Assembly (NCBI RefSeq): GCF_026127265.1
Contig: NZ_WWFG01000012.1
Location: 7,643 to 71,642, forward strand
Source: Nostoc sp. KVJ3
GTDB lineage: Bacteria > Cyanobacteriota > Cyanobacteriia > Cyanobacteriales > Nostocaceae
Reading direction: 5' to 3'
DNA: 64,000 nucleotides
Shown: in pieces, positions 25,336 through 33,536 of the stretch
Layout of the letters: each line of letters begins with the position of its first letter
How positions within the stretch are numbered: position 1 is the stretch's first letter
Notes under the pieces: model-generated
What the model saw: the letters and a program-made list of their open reading frames with translations, nothing else
The model's database searches: none
Told to the model about the DNA's origin: nothing
Translations under genes and position numbers: made by a program

Positions 25336-27176
25336 ATTATTTAAGTGACAAACATAAACAGTTATCCGAGTCGCAACAATCGGGTTTAATGTTGTGGTTT
25401 GGTCGTCTGCCAATGGACAAGAAAGCTGTTGCAATTGGGCTAAGTCTGACTGTAGGTATTGGATCAGCTGCGATGGCGTGGCAGGGAACTAGCAGCGACA
25501 GAATTTATTTCTGTGTCAAAACCCCAAAGAAAACATTGGTGTGTCATGACTTGAATAACAGACCATTCCGCATGACCCCACATTACTGGGAGCAGTGGAA
25601 GAGTGATGGAATGCCCCGGCAGGTAGTGCGTGATCCAGCAACCGGAATTAACGGGTTGGTGAAAGCTACCAACCCATACAAACCGTTTTGGGCGTTTGGT
25701 GGATTCCTGGGATTTGCGCTTGCTGGCTGGATGTTGCGCCACTGCCAGGATGAGGAGAAGCAGAGAGCCGTATTTGTTGACATCGCCCAAAAGCGGGATG
25801 CAGCAAGAGCAGAGATGGCCGCTCGTTCCGATTTATTGGACAGCTACCGGGATGTTGCGATCGCAGAAGTCCAACTACAAGCCGACTTGGATTTAATCGC
25901 TAATGATCGCACTGTTGATATCACCAAAGCTGAGATTTACTCCGACGTTGAGATTCAAGTTGCCCAGCTAGATGCGACTGATGCACTTTTCGAGGCGCAA
26001 ACGGCGGGGATGACCGAGCAACAGAAGGCAGAGTACATTAAGCAGCTTCGTGAGATGAAAACGCCCTATCTACAAGGGAGCCAGACTCTACAGGGGACGA
26101 TTGACCCCAACGACAAGGTTACTGGCAACTCCCCAGAGGCGATCGCCCCTGGTGACAAATATCGCTGGATCAACAACACCATCGGCTACCCCACTTTGAT
26201 ATTTGGTGGCATGGGTGCAGGTAAGTCCTGGACTACCAGAGAGATTATTTGGGCAAAGCGTCAAGCCGGTTGGAATCAAATCTTTGTACTTGACCCTCAC
26301 GGAACAGAAGTTGAATGGCGGGGGGTAAACCTGATTACTGGCTACAAGGAAATAGCCGACTTCATGCAATGGTACATGGCGGAAATGCGCCGCCGTTACA
26401 AAGCCTATCGTGAAAGCGGAATGGTTGAGGAGCAATGGACGCAACACTTAAGAGACACAAACCAACATTTCTGTGTAGTCGCTGAGGAGTTTACAACTTG
26501 GACGGATAACATAATTGAGCCAATGCCAGACGATTGTGAGGATGAAAAATGGAAGCCCGACCCTGATTTTATTGGTAAATGGTTTCGCTGTGCCATGACC
26601 GAATCTCGCAAACAATTAATGATTCCTTTGTTCGTAGCTCACGACCGCACAATGGAGATTTTAGCCAAAGCCAAAGGATTATCAAAACTTCGAGATGCGG
26701 CACTGTTAGAAGTAGAACTAATCGCAACTATTGACCCAATTACGACAGAAGCAAAAGCTAGCGGTATGGGTAAAATTAAGCTACCTGGGCATGGGCAATG
26801 GATTGATATTGAACTGCCTAAACTTGACCACAAGCGAATTGATTTTCGGCTTGATAAACCTTTGACCAGTGATGAACCGCCAACCATCGATAAAGCCACT
26901 TTAGAGCGGATCTATGAACTGGAATTCAATCTTGGTAACAAAGCAGGTGACACCCAAGATGAACCTAATAAACTGTCACCAATGGCGCAAAAACTGTATG
27001 AATATCTCACCAGAACTGAACGAATTGAAGCTGATGTAAGAGAGTTTAAGGGCAACTTTAAAGTGGCTGGTGAGAGATTCACTGTTGAGCAAATCAAGGG
27101 CTGGATGTATGAAATTGTGGGGGCAGGTATGGCTGACTGGATAGCTGAGGGTGTTATCAGGCTCAATCAAATTTAG
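25332..27176 (+). CDS. TraD/FtsK-like membrane ATPase (putative coupling protein)
   Basis: A 614-residue protein. Two transmembrane helices (about 34-52 and 117-135) are followed by a cytosolic helical stretch and a P-loop domain: GGMGAGKSWTTREI (about 291-304), a Walker B-like HFCVVAEEF (about 377-385) and VAHDRTMEIL. Membrane-anchored P-loop pumps of this design include TraD/TraG-type coupling proteins, which feed relaxase-bound DNA to a secretion channel. No VirB4, VirB6 or pilus genes are present. The protein could therefore serve mobilization by the MobV relaxase or DNA movement linked to the ParM system in the same operon. Ends just before the GACACC box array. Confidence 0.65.
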   Translation: MNYLSDKHKQLSESQQSGLMLWFGRLPMDKKAVAIGLSLTVGIGSAAMAWQGTSSDRIYFCVKTPKKTLVCHDLNNRPFRMTPHYWEQWKSDGMPRQVVRDPATGINGLVKATNPYKPFWAFGGFLGFALAGWMLRHCQDEEKQRAVFVDIAQKRDAARAEMAARSDLLDSYRDVAIAEVQLQADLDLIANDRTVDITKAEIYSDVEIQVAQLDATDALFEAQTAGMTEQQKAEYIKQLREMKTPYLQGSQTLQGTIDPNDKVTGNSPEAIAPGDKYRWINNTIGYPTLIFGGMGAGKSWTTREIIWAKRQAGWNQIFVLDPHGTEVEWRGVNLITGYKEIADFMQWYMAEMRRRYKAYRESGMVEEQWTQHLRDTNQHFCVVAEEFTTWTDNIIEPMPDDCEDEKWKPDPDFIGKWFRCAMTESRKQLMIPLFVAHDRTMEILAKAKGLSKLRDAALLEVELIATIDPITTEAKASGMGKIKLPGHGQWIDIELPKLDHKRIDFRLDKPLTSDEPPTIDKATLERIYELEFNLGNKAGDTQDEPNKLSPMAQKLYEYLTRTERIEADVREFKGNFKVAGERFTVEQIKGWMYEIVGAGMADWIAEGVIRLNQI

Positions 27177-27191
27177 TCCCCTTCGGTGGCT

Positions 27192-27327
27192 GGTGTCTGC
27201 TCCCAAAAAGCCCCTTTTTTTGCGGACACCAGACACCAGACACCAAAGCCTGAAACCCTTATACAGCCTAGACACCGCCAGACACCAGCCCAGACACCAA
27301 GTGTCTAGATGGTGTCCGCCAGACACC
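27192..27327. repeat. Array of GACACC boxes with terminator
   Basis: GACACC occurs at 27225, 27232, 27239, 27271, 27281, 27293 and 27322, and its complement GGTGTC at 27192 and 27311: nine boxes in 136 bp. AAAAAGCCCCTTTTTTT (27205-27221) inside the first dyad is a plausible terminator for the operon ending at 27176. Dense boxes next to a backbone boundary suggest a recombination, resolution or regulator-binding site. Confidence 0.6.
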
Positions 27328-27364
27328 AATAATAAATCAGCCAATAAATAGCCAGTTATTATTA
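27302..27364 (-). repeat. Right arm of the ~60-bp inverted repeat bounding the backbone
   Basis: Matches the reverse complement of 14912-14971; shared blocks are TGTCTAGATGGTGTCCG, AGACACCAATAAT and CCAATAAATAGCCA. It carries the same GGTGTC-N5-GACACC dyad. Downstream DNA (27365-27484) is AT-rich with no gene. Confidence 0.75.
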
Positions 27365-27484
27365 GATCGAGAAAGCAATTACCATATTAGATTTAATGAA
27401 ATTATTTCAAGTTAATTTAATTAGAGATGAAGGCTGTCCCTTATAGATATTTCTCTGTTGAGATAGCCTGTTTAAATTTTTAAA

Positions 27485-28066
27485 CTAATACTGAGGTCGT
27501 CCTTGTACTCCCATGTTTTCTGTACTTTGATTATATATAAAGACCTCTCCAAAACTTTTACCCTGATAAATGTGTTTTTGCTGGTATGGTCCTTCTAAAA
27601 ATTCCCCCCAACAACAAACAATTAAGTCGGATTTATCTACCATATTTTCTATCTCTATACCGAGTTTTGTACCCACTTCCTGCATCTCTTCTTTAAATGT
27701 TTTGATATCTTTCCGATATTCTTCGGGAAGACCTTTATTAAGCTCAAGTAAGTTTTTTATTCTTTGACCAGGTGGTAACTGTTGTTTTATTTTTTTTAAT
27801 GGATCATAATGTATTAGTAAAATGGCAAGGTTTTTATTTTGCTGCTGACCTAGCCAGGGAATTGTGAAGCTTGGTTCAAGCTCTGCATTAAATAAAACAA
27901 CATAGTTATTTGGATTATTTTGATTAAATTCAGAGGTATCTAAGTAGGGCTGCCCCTCAATCAAAGTTATATTTTGTGGATTCCATTGTCTTGCTTTTAC
28001 AGCATCCTCATCACTGGTGTACCGAAACCGAACTAAACTTACATTATGTGTAGATGACATAGACAT
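27485..28066 (-). CDS. Hypothetical protein (193 aa)
   Basis: Not recognised. The protein is soluble, with regular strands and helices: NYVVLFNAELEPSFTIPWLG, AILLIHYDPLKKIKQQLP, SDLIVCCWGEFLEGPY and FGEVFIYNQ. Spacing of the hydrophobic strands suggests an alpha/beta fold. It follows the 79-residue gene upstream after four bases and both read leftward, so they form a two-gene unit at the edge of the backbone, possibly a toxin-antitoxin or defence pair. That is only a guess from gene arrangement. Confidence 0.5.
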   Translation of the reverse strand: MSMSSTHNVSLVRFRYTSDEDAVKARQWNPQNITLIEGQPYLDTSEFNQNNPNNYVVLFNAELEPSFTIPWLGQQQNKNLAILLIHYDPLKKIKQQLPPGQRIKNLLELNKGLPEEYRKDIKTFKEEMQEVGTKLGIEIENMVDKSDLIVCCWGEFLEGPYQQKHIYQGKSFGEVFIYNQSTENMGVQGRPQY

Positions 28067-28070
28067 ATTT

Positions 28071-28310
28071 TTAGATATTTAGCAATGTTCTTACAACTTC
28101 ATCTTCAGTAACCTCTATTAAATCGTTGCTATGAACTTGTTCTGTTCTTGAACTGAGTTCAATCATTCCACCTATACCAATTAAAATTCTAAGATTTAAG
28201 TAATCGTTAACTGAAGATTGGTTAGCTCTAGTTGCAAAAGCAGAAAGACCACTTCCTTCTAAAACTCCATAATTTCCTGTTGCCTTATTCTTATAATATT
28301 TTTTAGCCAT
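28071..28310 (-). CDS. Small hypothetical protein (79 aa)
   Basis: First gene of a two-gene leftward unit. It starts MAKKYYKNKATGNYGVLEGS and continues with a helix and an acidic end (EVTEDEVVRTLLNI). The size and basic-to-acidic design are compatible with a small partner of the downstream protein. No family recognised. Confidence 0.5.
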   Translation of the reverse strand: MAKKYYKNKATGNYGVLEGSGLSAFATRANQSSVNDYLNLRILIGIGGMIELSSRTEQVHSNDLIEVTEDEVVRTLLNI

Positions 28311-28493
28311 AGTTTATTTATTCAACACTATTAGTAAAATATCAAATATTTTATTTTCTTGCCGCAGTCGGCTAATCTCCATGAGATGCCAAATCTTGTA
28401 AAGATTTGCAGCAAAATCTTTCTACTGCTATGAATCAGCTGTATTGGTATCAAACAGACAATTACCCAGCTACCTTTTCTTACTGCTTATGAA

Positions 28494-28715
28494 ATGGCTG
28501 AAAGATTTGGGGTGAAAGTTGACACAATAATTGCTCATGCAAAGCAATGGCGAAATGGGCAACGTTACGACTACAGCTTTGAAGAATGGGCATCTGATTT
28601 TGACACCAAGTATCGCTGGCATTTCTTTTGGAACGCTGACTATGAGCCAGTGTTTTACCCAGTTTCATCTAAGTTGTTCACCTTGCACTTACTGAGTTAT
28701 TGCAATAAACAATAG
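28494..28715 (+). CDS. Possible small protein, start uncertain
   Basis: 73 residues from ATG at 28494 (MAERFGVKVDTIIAHAKQWR ...). The frame is open back to 28434 and the upstream codons (LPFLTAYE) look coding, but no start codon is in frame. An ATG frame beginning near 28431 would join after one indel at about 28470. So this is either a real small gene, a fragment, or a gene broken by a base-calling error. No family recognised. Confidence 0.35.
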   Translation: MAERFGVKVDTIIAHAKQWRNGQRYDYSFEEWASDFDTKYRWHFFWNADYEPVFYPVSSKLFTLHLLSYCNKQ

Positions 28716-29022
28716 TTAAACACCAACTGCGCCACGCCGTAAGATTGCGCCGAAATTAGCGCGGCTTACCACTTGGGCAAAACGCTGCTAACGCATCAAT
28801 CGCCTTAAGAGCCAGCCGCCGACTGCCGCCCCATCTTTAGCTTGCTGAGGGTGCGATTGCGCGGAGCGCATTGCCTCATAAAGGTTTCTTTGAAGAGCCA
28901 GAAGCCTTTATCTGTAAGTTATATAGCCCCTAATCTGGTAATTATTAATTTTTTGCATAGGTTTGCATAGGAAAATCTAGATAAATGCATTATAGTAAAG
29001 AACAAGAATTGAGGAAAAACCA
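28716..29022. promoter_or_regulatory. Region upstream of the pPIWI-RE operon
   Basis: The first ~180 bp are GC-rich Nostoc-type repeat DNA. At 28952-28971 TTTGCATAGG occurs twice in tandem (10-bp period), followed by ATTATAG (28989-28995), a plausible promoter with overlapping repeats for a regulator. The HTH protein encoded first in the operon is an obvious candidate. GAGG (29011-29014) is the likely ribosome-binding site. Confidence 0.4.
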
Positions 29023-29697
29023 ATTTCAGAGTATGTAAGCCCAAATGAGGCAGCACGACGGCTGGGAGTAAGCGTGGACTCCTTGAGACGATGGGAAGCT
29101 GCGGGCAAAATTAATGCAATCCGAACGCCATCTGGGCAGAGAAGATTTGACATGAACTCCTACGTGCCAGGCGATAAACCTGATACAAAGGCTAGCTCAA
29201 AAAAGGTAAAGACAACAGATGATGAATCAACCCTGCGTCAGATAGCTAAGGGAATAGTTCAGTATGCACAGCAAATGCAAAAGCTAAAACTTTTTCCTTA
29301 TCCAGTAGTTCTGCAACTGGGAGTAGAAAAATTACAAGCTATTTGTGTGATGCAAAATAAAACACAACCTCAAGGAATTCCAGATTTCCTCAGTAACTGG
29401 GCAGAACATCCTATTAGAGATTGGACTATTGAAATTGACTGTCCAGAAGAGTGGAAGGATGTTCAATTTGTAGAAGACCGAAAGCCTAGTGGATTTTGTA
29501 TTGAATTAGATGGGTCATATATTAACGAAGCCGAGCGGATTCAAAAAGAGGTCATGGAAGAAGTTTTTAGAAAGTCCGCACAAGACCCAAACCTATATGT
29601 AGATTTTCGTCGCTTACTTGTTACCAACTCTGTGATCACAAAGGGAGAGCGAGATATTAAAGCTGTTCTGCAACTCAAGCCATTACAAAAGTCTTAG
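29023..29697 (+). CDS. MerR/IS607-type HTH protein, first gene of the pPIWI-RE operon
   Basis: About 224 residues. Codons 29023-29151 encode SEYVSPNEAARRLGVSVDSL, RRWEAAGKINAIRTPSGQRR, the winged helix typical of MerR regulators and of IS607-family resolvase N-termini. No ATG/GTG/TTG precedes this domain in frame: a GTG start at 29074 would delete half the helix-turn-helix. The best start is an ATT at 29023, eight bases after GAGG, unless a base is miscalled. After a Lys-rich linker (about 55-75) the remaining ~150 residues are helical then beta-rich and unfamiliar. The frame ends at an AAAA run; one extra A would fuse it to the nuclease that follows. Confidence 0.6.
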   Translation: MSEYVSPNEAARRLGVSVDSLRRWEAAGKINAIRTPSGQRRFDMNSYVPGDKPDTKASSKKVKTTDDESTLRQIAKGIVQYAQQMQKLKLFPYPVVLQLGVEKLQAICVMQNKTQPQGIPDFLSNWAEHPIRDWTIEIDCPEEWKDVQFVEDRKPSGFCIELDGSYINEAERIQKEVMEEVFRKSAQDPNLYVDFRRLLVTNSVITKGERDIKAVLQLKPLQKS

Positions 29698-30287
29698 AAG
29701 ATAGTTATGAAGAAGCTCCAGCCTCTTACAAAAAACAGGGAAAGTTTTACTGCTGTGGTCACTGTGGTGGGTTAATGCATCGGACTGTGGACAATCAATT
29801 AAAGTGTGAGAACAAACATTGCGCTAAACAAAAAAAAGCCGCAGTTCCTTTTGAATGTGATAAAGATGACCAAGTTTTATGGCTAAAAAAAGGGCTGCGA
29901 TATTTTATTCATCGACCTGGGTGTGCAGAACTAAGAATAGAAAAACGTATGAGGGAGTTAGGATTAGAAGTTATTCTCTATCCTGATTTTGATAAATACG
30001 ACCTGCATATTGTCTTTCCTGATAAAACAGTCTGGGCAGTTGACGTAAAGTTTTGGGAATCTGCATATAACTTAGCTAAGAAGGTTAACGAGCCTATCCC
30101 TAGACTTACCCATCAGCCATACCACGAAGCATTTTTTGTATTTGCTGATGACATTAGAGAATATGGAGATGAGTATATTCAAGAGTTCATAAATCACTGT
30201 CCAGTTAAATTAAAAAAGTCTCAGGTAATGTTTGAAGGGACTTTTATGAAAGCAGTTGAAAAAAAATTAAAAACTTGTCAATTATGA
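29661..30287 (+). CDS. Zinc-finger PD-(D/E)XK nuclease associated with pPIWI-RE
   Basis: The open frame begins at 29661; the first ATG is 29775, but that would cut off part of a zinc finger (FYCCGHCGG before it, KCENKHC after it). No usable start codon exists upstream, so this may be the continuation of the previous gene via a frameshift at the AAAA run near 29687. The core (YPDFDKYDLHIVFPDKTVWA, VDVKFWESAYNLAKKV) gives a D...DxK nuclease triad like the REase that accompanies pPIWI-RE proteins. It is predicted to cut DNA engaged by the PIWI-like protein. The stop overlaps the helicase ATG (ATGA). Confidence 0.6.
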   Translation, partial: SCSATQAITKVLEDSYEEAPASYKKQGKFYCCGHCGGLMHRTVDNQLKCENKHCAKQKKAAVPFECDKDDQVLWLKKGLRYFIHRPGCAELRIEKRMRELGLEVILYPDFDKYDLHIVFPDKTVWAVDVKFWESAYNLAKKVNEPIPRLTHQPYHEAFFVFADDIREYGDEYIQEFINHCPVKLKKSQVMFEGTFMKAVEKKLKTCQL

Positions 30288-33200
30288 GAAATACCAAAGA
30301 ATGGCGGACTCGACTAATTAAAGAAGGATTAGACGAAAACTTATGTGATGTGGAGTTAGGACTGTACTTATTAAGCTCCTTACTTCCAAATGCTCCTGCA
30401 AGTAGTCTATGGGTATTGCTGACTGGTTATCCTTTCTCTATCCCAGAATTTCAAAACTGGAGTCAGTCGCAACATAAAATGTATGCTTCTGGTCGTCATT
30501 TATTGACAGAATACAGAAGACCATATCTATGGACAGAAGCACTAAAGAATTATCGCTCTTTCGCCGCAGATCAGCGCGGATATGAAATATCTGAGTCTCT
30601 AAAAGAGTTTCAAGTCAACAGCAATATAACAACTGCAAATTTTAGATTTGATGTATACGCAAAGATATTAAAATCTCCTATTCCATTATTGAAAAGGCGC
30701 GAAATAAAATGGGCAGAGGCTGACCAAACATATAAGTGTGAAGTAAATGGAATCATAGAAACAGTTACCATCTCTTCTGCCCTTGTAAAGTCTCCACCAA
30801 ATAGCCACAATTTAAGTGGTAAACCCCAACGCGCTCCACTTTGTATAACTTGGAGAGAACTGGAAGATACCGCAGCATGGATGGACAGACAAAGTAGGAA
30901 ACGAGGGCTAAAATCACAGTGGAAAACTTGGATAAAGAATGTAAAATTACAGGTATTTGGTGATAATGATTGTCTAGTCCGAGTCGAATCCCTAACCATC
31001 AATAAGATGATGCATCTAGTTGGAATGGTATCATCAGGCAAATCCAACTTAATGAAAGTCCTGGCAGTCTGGGCAGCAAGAAAGGAATTACACATCACGT
31101 TAATCGTAGGAGATGTCCTTCAAATCTTTGAATTAGCAAAGATTTTTGCTGATGTAGGAGTAACCGATGTTGCTCCAATTTTAGGCAATTCCAACAGAAA
31201 AAGTCATATTAATCGATTGCATCAAGCTGTTTATAATAACCATCCTGAAGAACCATTCAATCAAGCACATCCCGGCTTTAAATGGATAAGTAATACTTGC
31301 TTGTTGAGCGGTCTGGTTAACCCAGAAATGTCAAAACCGTTTGAAATAGGAAAACAACCTTGTCTCTCTCTACAACTTATTAAAAAATCAGAATCAACAG
31401 ACCTAGAAAATAATGAGGTAGATGATAAACAATCAGAGTCACCAAAAATGAAAATGGCTTGTCCTGCTTACAGCGTATGCTCTTACCATCAAAAGGAACG
31501 AGATTTAGTAAAAGGTTCCATCTGGATTGCTACACCGGGAAGTCTAATTTATAGTAGGGTGCCACAACAGATAAACCAAGAAAGTTTACTTTATGCTGAG
31601 TTGGTCTGGAGGCATAGTGACTTAGTAATTGTGGATGAAGTAGACCAATATCAAGCTTATCTAGATAAAGCATTTAGCCCAGATCAGACATTACGCCGAC
31701 CAACAAGAGATGCTTGGTTAGATGAAGTTTTACAAAAGGTTGAAGCTGAATTAGTCCGTCAAAATTCTCAACCACTGAGCAAAAAAATTGTCAGTGATTG
31801 GTGGGATGCTTGCCAACAAGCTAAACGAGTTACAGACCAAATTTATTGGATGTTAGGAGGGGATTATCCTGAATTATCTCAATGGCAAAATAGTAAAAAA
31901 TATTTTACCGATTGGTTGCTATTGCGAGAAGTTGCTATTGATTTAGTCGGAACTAAAAACGCCGATAATTTAATGAAGGATATATTTGAACCTTATATAA
32001 ATAATTTAGACAACGACAAGGATTTACTTTTTACCCTTACTCACAAAGCTAGTGGCAGGAAAAATGCCCTTATTGAGTGGGTCAAGAAACAAGCCACTAT
32101 TCCTTTAGAAACAGAGAAGATTCAAGAAATTGCCGTGAAGTTAGAGTTTGCATTATTAGTCTGCGTTCTACAAAACAAACTTTACTTGATGATGCGTTAC
32201 TGGAGGCAAGTACAAGACATCCTCAAACTGGAAGCAGAAGATTCAATGTGGTTTCAAGCGCCACCCGCAGACTACAACGCAATAATTCCCGCGATGCCAA
32301 TGGGAAATCAGTTGGCATTCCAGTACCAGAAATCTTATAAGGAACAGTTAGGAAGTCTCCGGTTTTTCCGTTGCACAGGCATTGGTCGTTGGTCACTTCT
32401 ACATTTCAATGATTTGTTCGCCAGCGACAACATAGCAAGTCCCCACATATTGCTGATGTCAGGAACCAGTTGGGCGGGTAAATCTCCGGCATACCATGTT
32501 CATGTACCAGTAACCGGAGTTTTATCACCAAATACTAATAAGGGATTTTCAATCTCATCTGAGTTTTTACCCTTATATGATGACCAAAATCAACCAATCT
32601 TTGTGTCAGGAACAGGGGATAAAAAACAGAAGAACTTGGAGAAAATTGTCACCAAGTTAGTAGAGGAAGAATATTTAGAGCAAAAACTAACAGACCTTCA
32701 AGGACGAAAAATACTGTTGGTAGTCAATAGCTATGAACAAGTAAAAATAGTCCACGAGCATTTAGTTCGTCTAGGGTGGGGAAATCGAGTTATAGCTTTA
32801 ACGAAAGATGATAATAAATCTGAGTGGCTAGATGATGACTCAGAGAATGAAAGTCATAATACGTTGCAACGAGGACGAGTATCTGAGTTTGCCAATAAAC
32901 CTGACAAGGTAATTCTAATAGCCCCGCTAAAAGCGATAGAGCGTGGTCACAATATTGTTGATGAGAAAGGAATGGCAGTAATTGGGGCAGCTTACTTCCT
33001 GGTTTTACCCCACCCAAGTCCTGATGACCTCAGTTATGCAATTCACTCTATAAACCGTTGGGCAATTGAAAACTACAAGACATTTGAGGGAGAAAATCTT
33101 GAGGACTTAGGTACTAATTTTCGAGACACAGCTTATCGTCAATGGCTGCGGTTGCTACACCTACCAGTAAGGTTAAGAACTCTTGATGAGAAAAACTTAT

Positions 33201-33493
33201 CTGCTATGCATTGGGATATTGCCGTTTCACTCTGGCAGGTGGTAGGTCGTCTTATTCGTGGCAGTAGTAATGCAGAACTCTTCTGGTGCGATGCCAAGTT
33301 TGGACTTAATGTTGCACAGATGAATGAACAAGAGGATACCCCTTCAACTAGTATCCTTGTTGGCATCCGAGATTTGCTACAACCCTATTTTGAGGAGGAT
33401 GATCCTCAGATTACACAACGGGATAGGCAGATAGTTCAGGCTCTTTATCGCCCATTTTATGAAGCGATCGCCAAAACTAAAAATCTTTTCTGA
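30284..33493 (+). CDS. DinG/XPD-type helicase of the pPIWI-RE system
   Basis: About 1069 residues. ATG at 30284 overlaps the preceding stop as ATGA; a TTG at 30275 is less likely. An N-terminal ~240-residue region unlike helicases fits the pPIWI_RE_Z-type extension. The motor has P-loop GMVSSGKSN (about 245-253), VIVDEVDQ (about 447-454) and QVVGRLIRGSS (about 984-994). Four cysteines between motifs I and II (NTC, PCLS, ACPAYSVCSYHQ) suggest an iron-sulphur cluster as in DinG/XPD. Helicases of this type are the standard partner of pPIWI-RE and are predicted to unwind DNA or RNA-DNA hybrids. 43 bp separate it from the PIWI gene. Confidence 0.7.
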   Translation: MRNTKEWRTRLIKEGLDENLCDVELGLYLLSSLLPNAPASSLWVLLTGYPFSIPEFQNWSQSQHKMYASGRHLLTEYRRPYLWTEALKNYRSFAADQRGYEISESLKEFQVNSNITTANFRFDVYAKILKSPIPLLKRREIKWAEADQTYKCEVNGIIETVTISSALVKSPPNSHNLSGKPQRAPLCITWRELEDTAAWMDRQSRKRGLKSQWKTWIKNVKLQVFGDNDCLVRVESLTINKMMHLVGMVSSGKSNLMKVLAVWAARKELHITLIVGDVLQIFELAKIFADVGVTDVAPILGNSNRKSHINRLHQAVYNNHPEEPFNQAHPGFKWISNTCLLSGLVNPEMSKPFEIGKQPCLSLQLIKKSESTDLENNEVDDKQSESPKMKMACPAYSVCSYHQKERDLVKGSIWIATPGSLIYSRVPQQINQESLLYAELVWRHSDLVIVDEVDQYQAYLDKAFSPDQTLRRPTRDAWLDEVLQKVEAELVRQNSQPLSKKIVSDWWDACQQAKRVTDQIYWMLGGDYPELSQWQNSKKYFTDWLLLREVAIDLVGTKNADNLMKDIFEPYINNLDNDKDLLFTLTHKASGRKNALIEWVKKQATIPLETEKIQEIAVKLEFALLVCVLQNKLYLMMRYWRQVQDILKLEAEDSMWFQAPPADYNAIIPAMPMGNQLAFQYQKSYKEQLGSLRFFRCTGIGRWSLLHFNDLFASDNIASPHILLMSGTSWAGKSPAYHVHVPVTGVLSPNTNKGFSISSEFLPLYDDQNQPIFVSGTGDKKQKNLEKIVTKLVEEEYLEQKLTDLQGRKILLVVNSYEQVKIVHEHLVRLGWGNRVIALTKDDNKSEWLDDDSENESHNTLQRGRVSEFANKPDKVILIAPLKAIERGHNIVDEKGMAVIGAAYFLVLPHPSPDDLSYAIHSINRWAIENYKTFEGENLEDLGTNFRDTAYRQWLRLLHLPVRLRTLDEKNLSAMHWDIAVSLWQVVGRLIRGSSNAELFWCDAKFGLNVAQMNEQEDTPSTSILVGIRDLLQPYFEEDDPQITQRDRQIVQALYRPFYEAIAKTKNLF

Positions 33494-33536
33494 CGTTCTT
33501 CCGTAAACATCTCACAAATTACAAATAATTTGATTT

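Noticed and set aside
32077..32340. Alternative-frame 87-codon ORF inside the helicase gene
   Set aside because: Shadow frame within a long, domain-supported gene.
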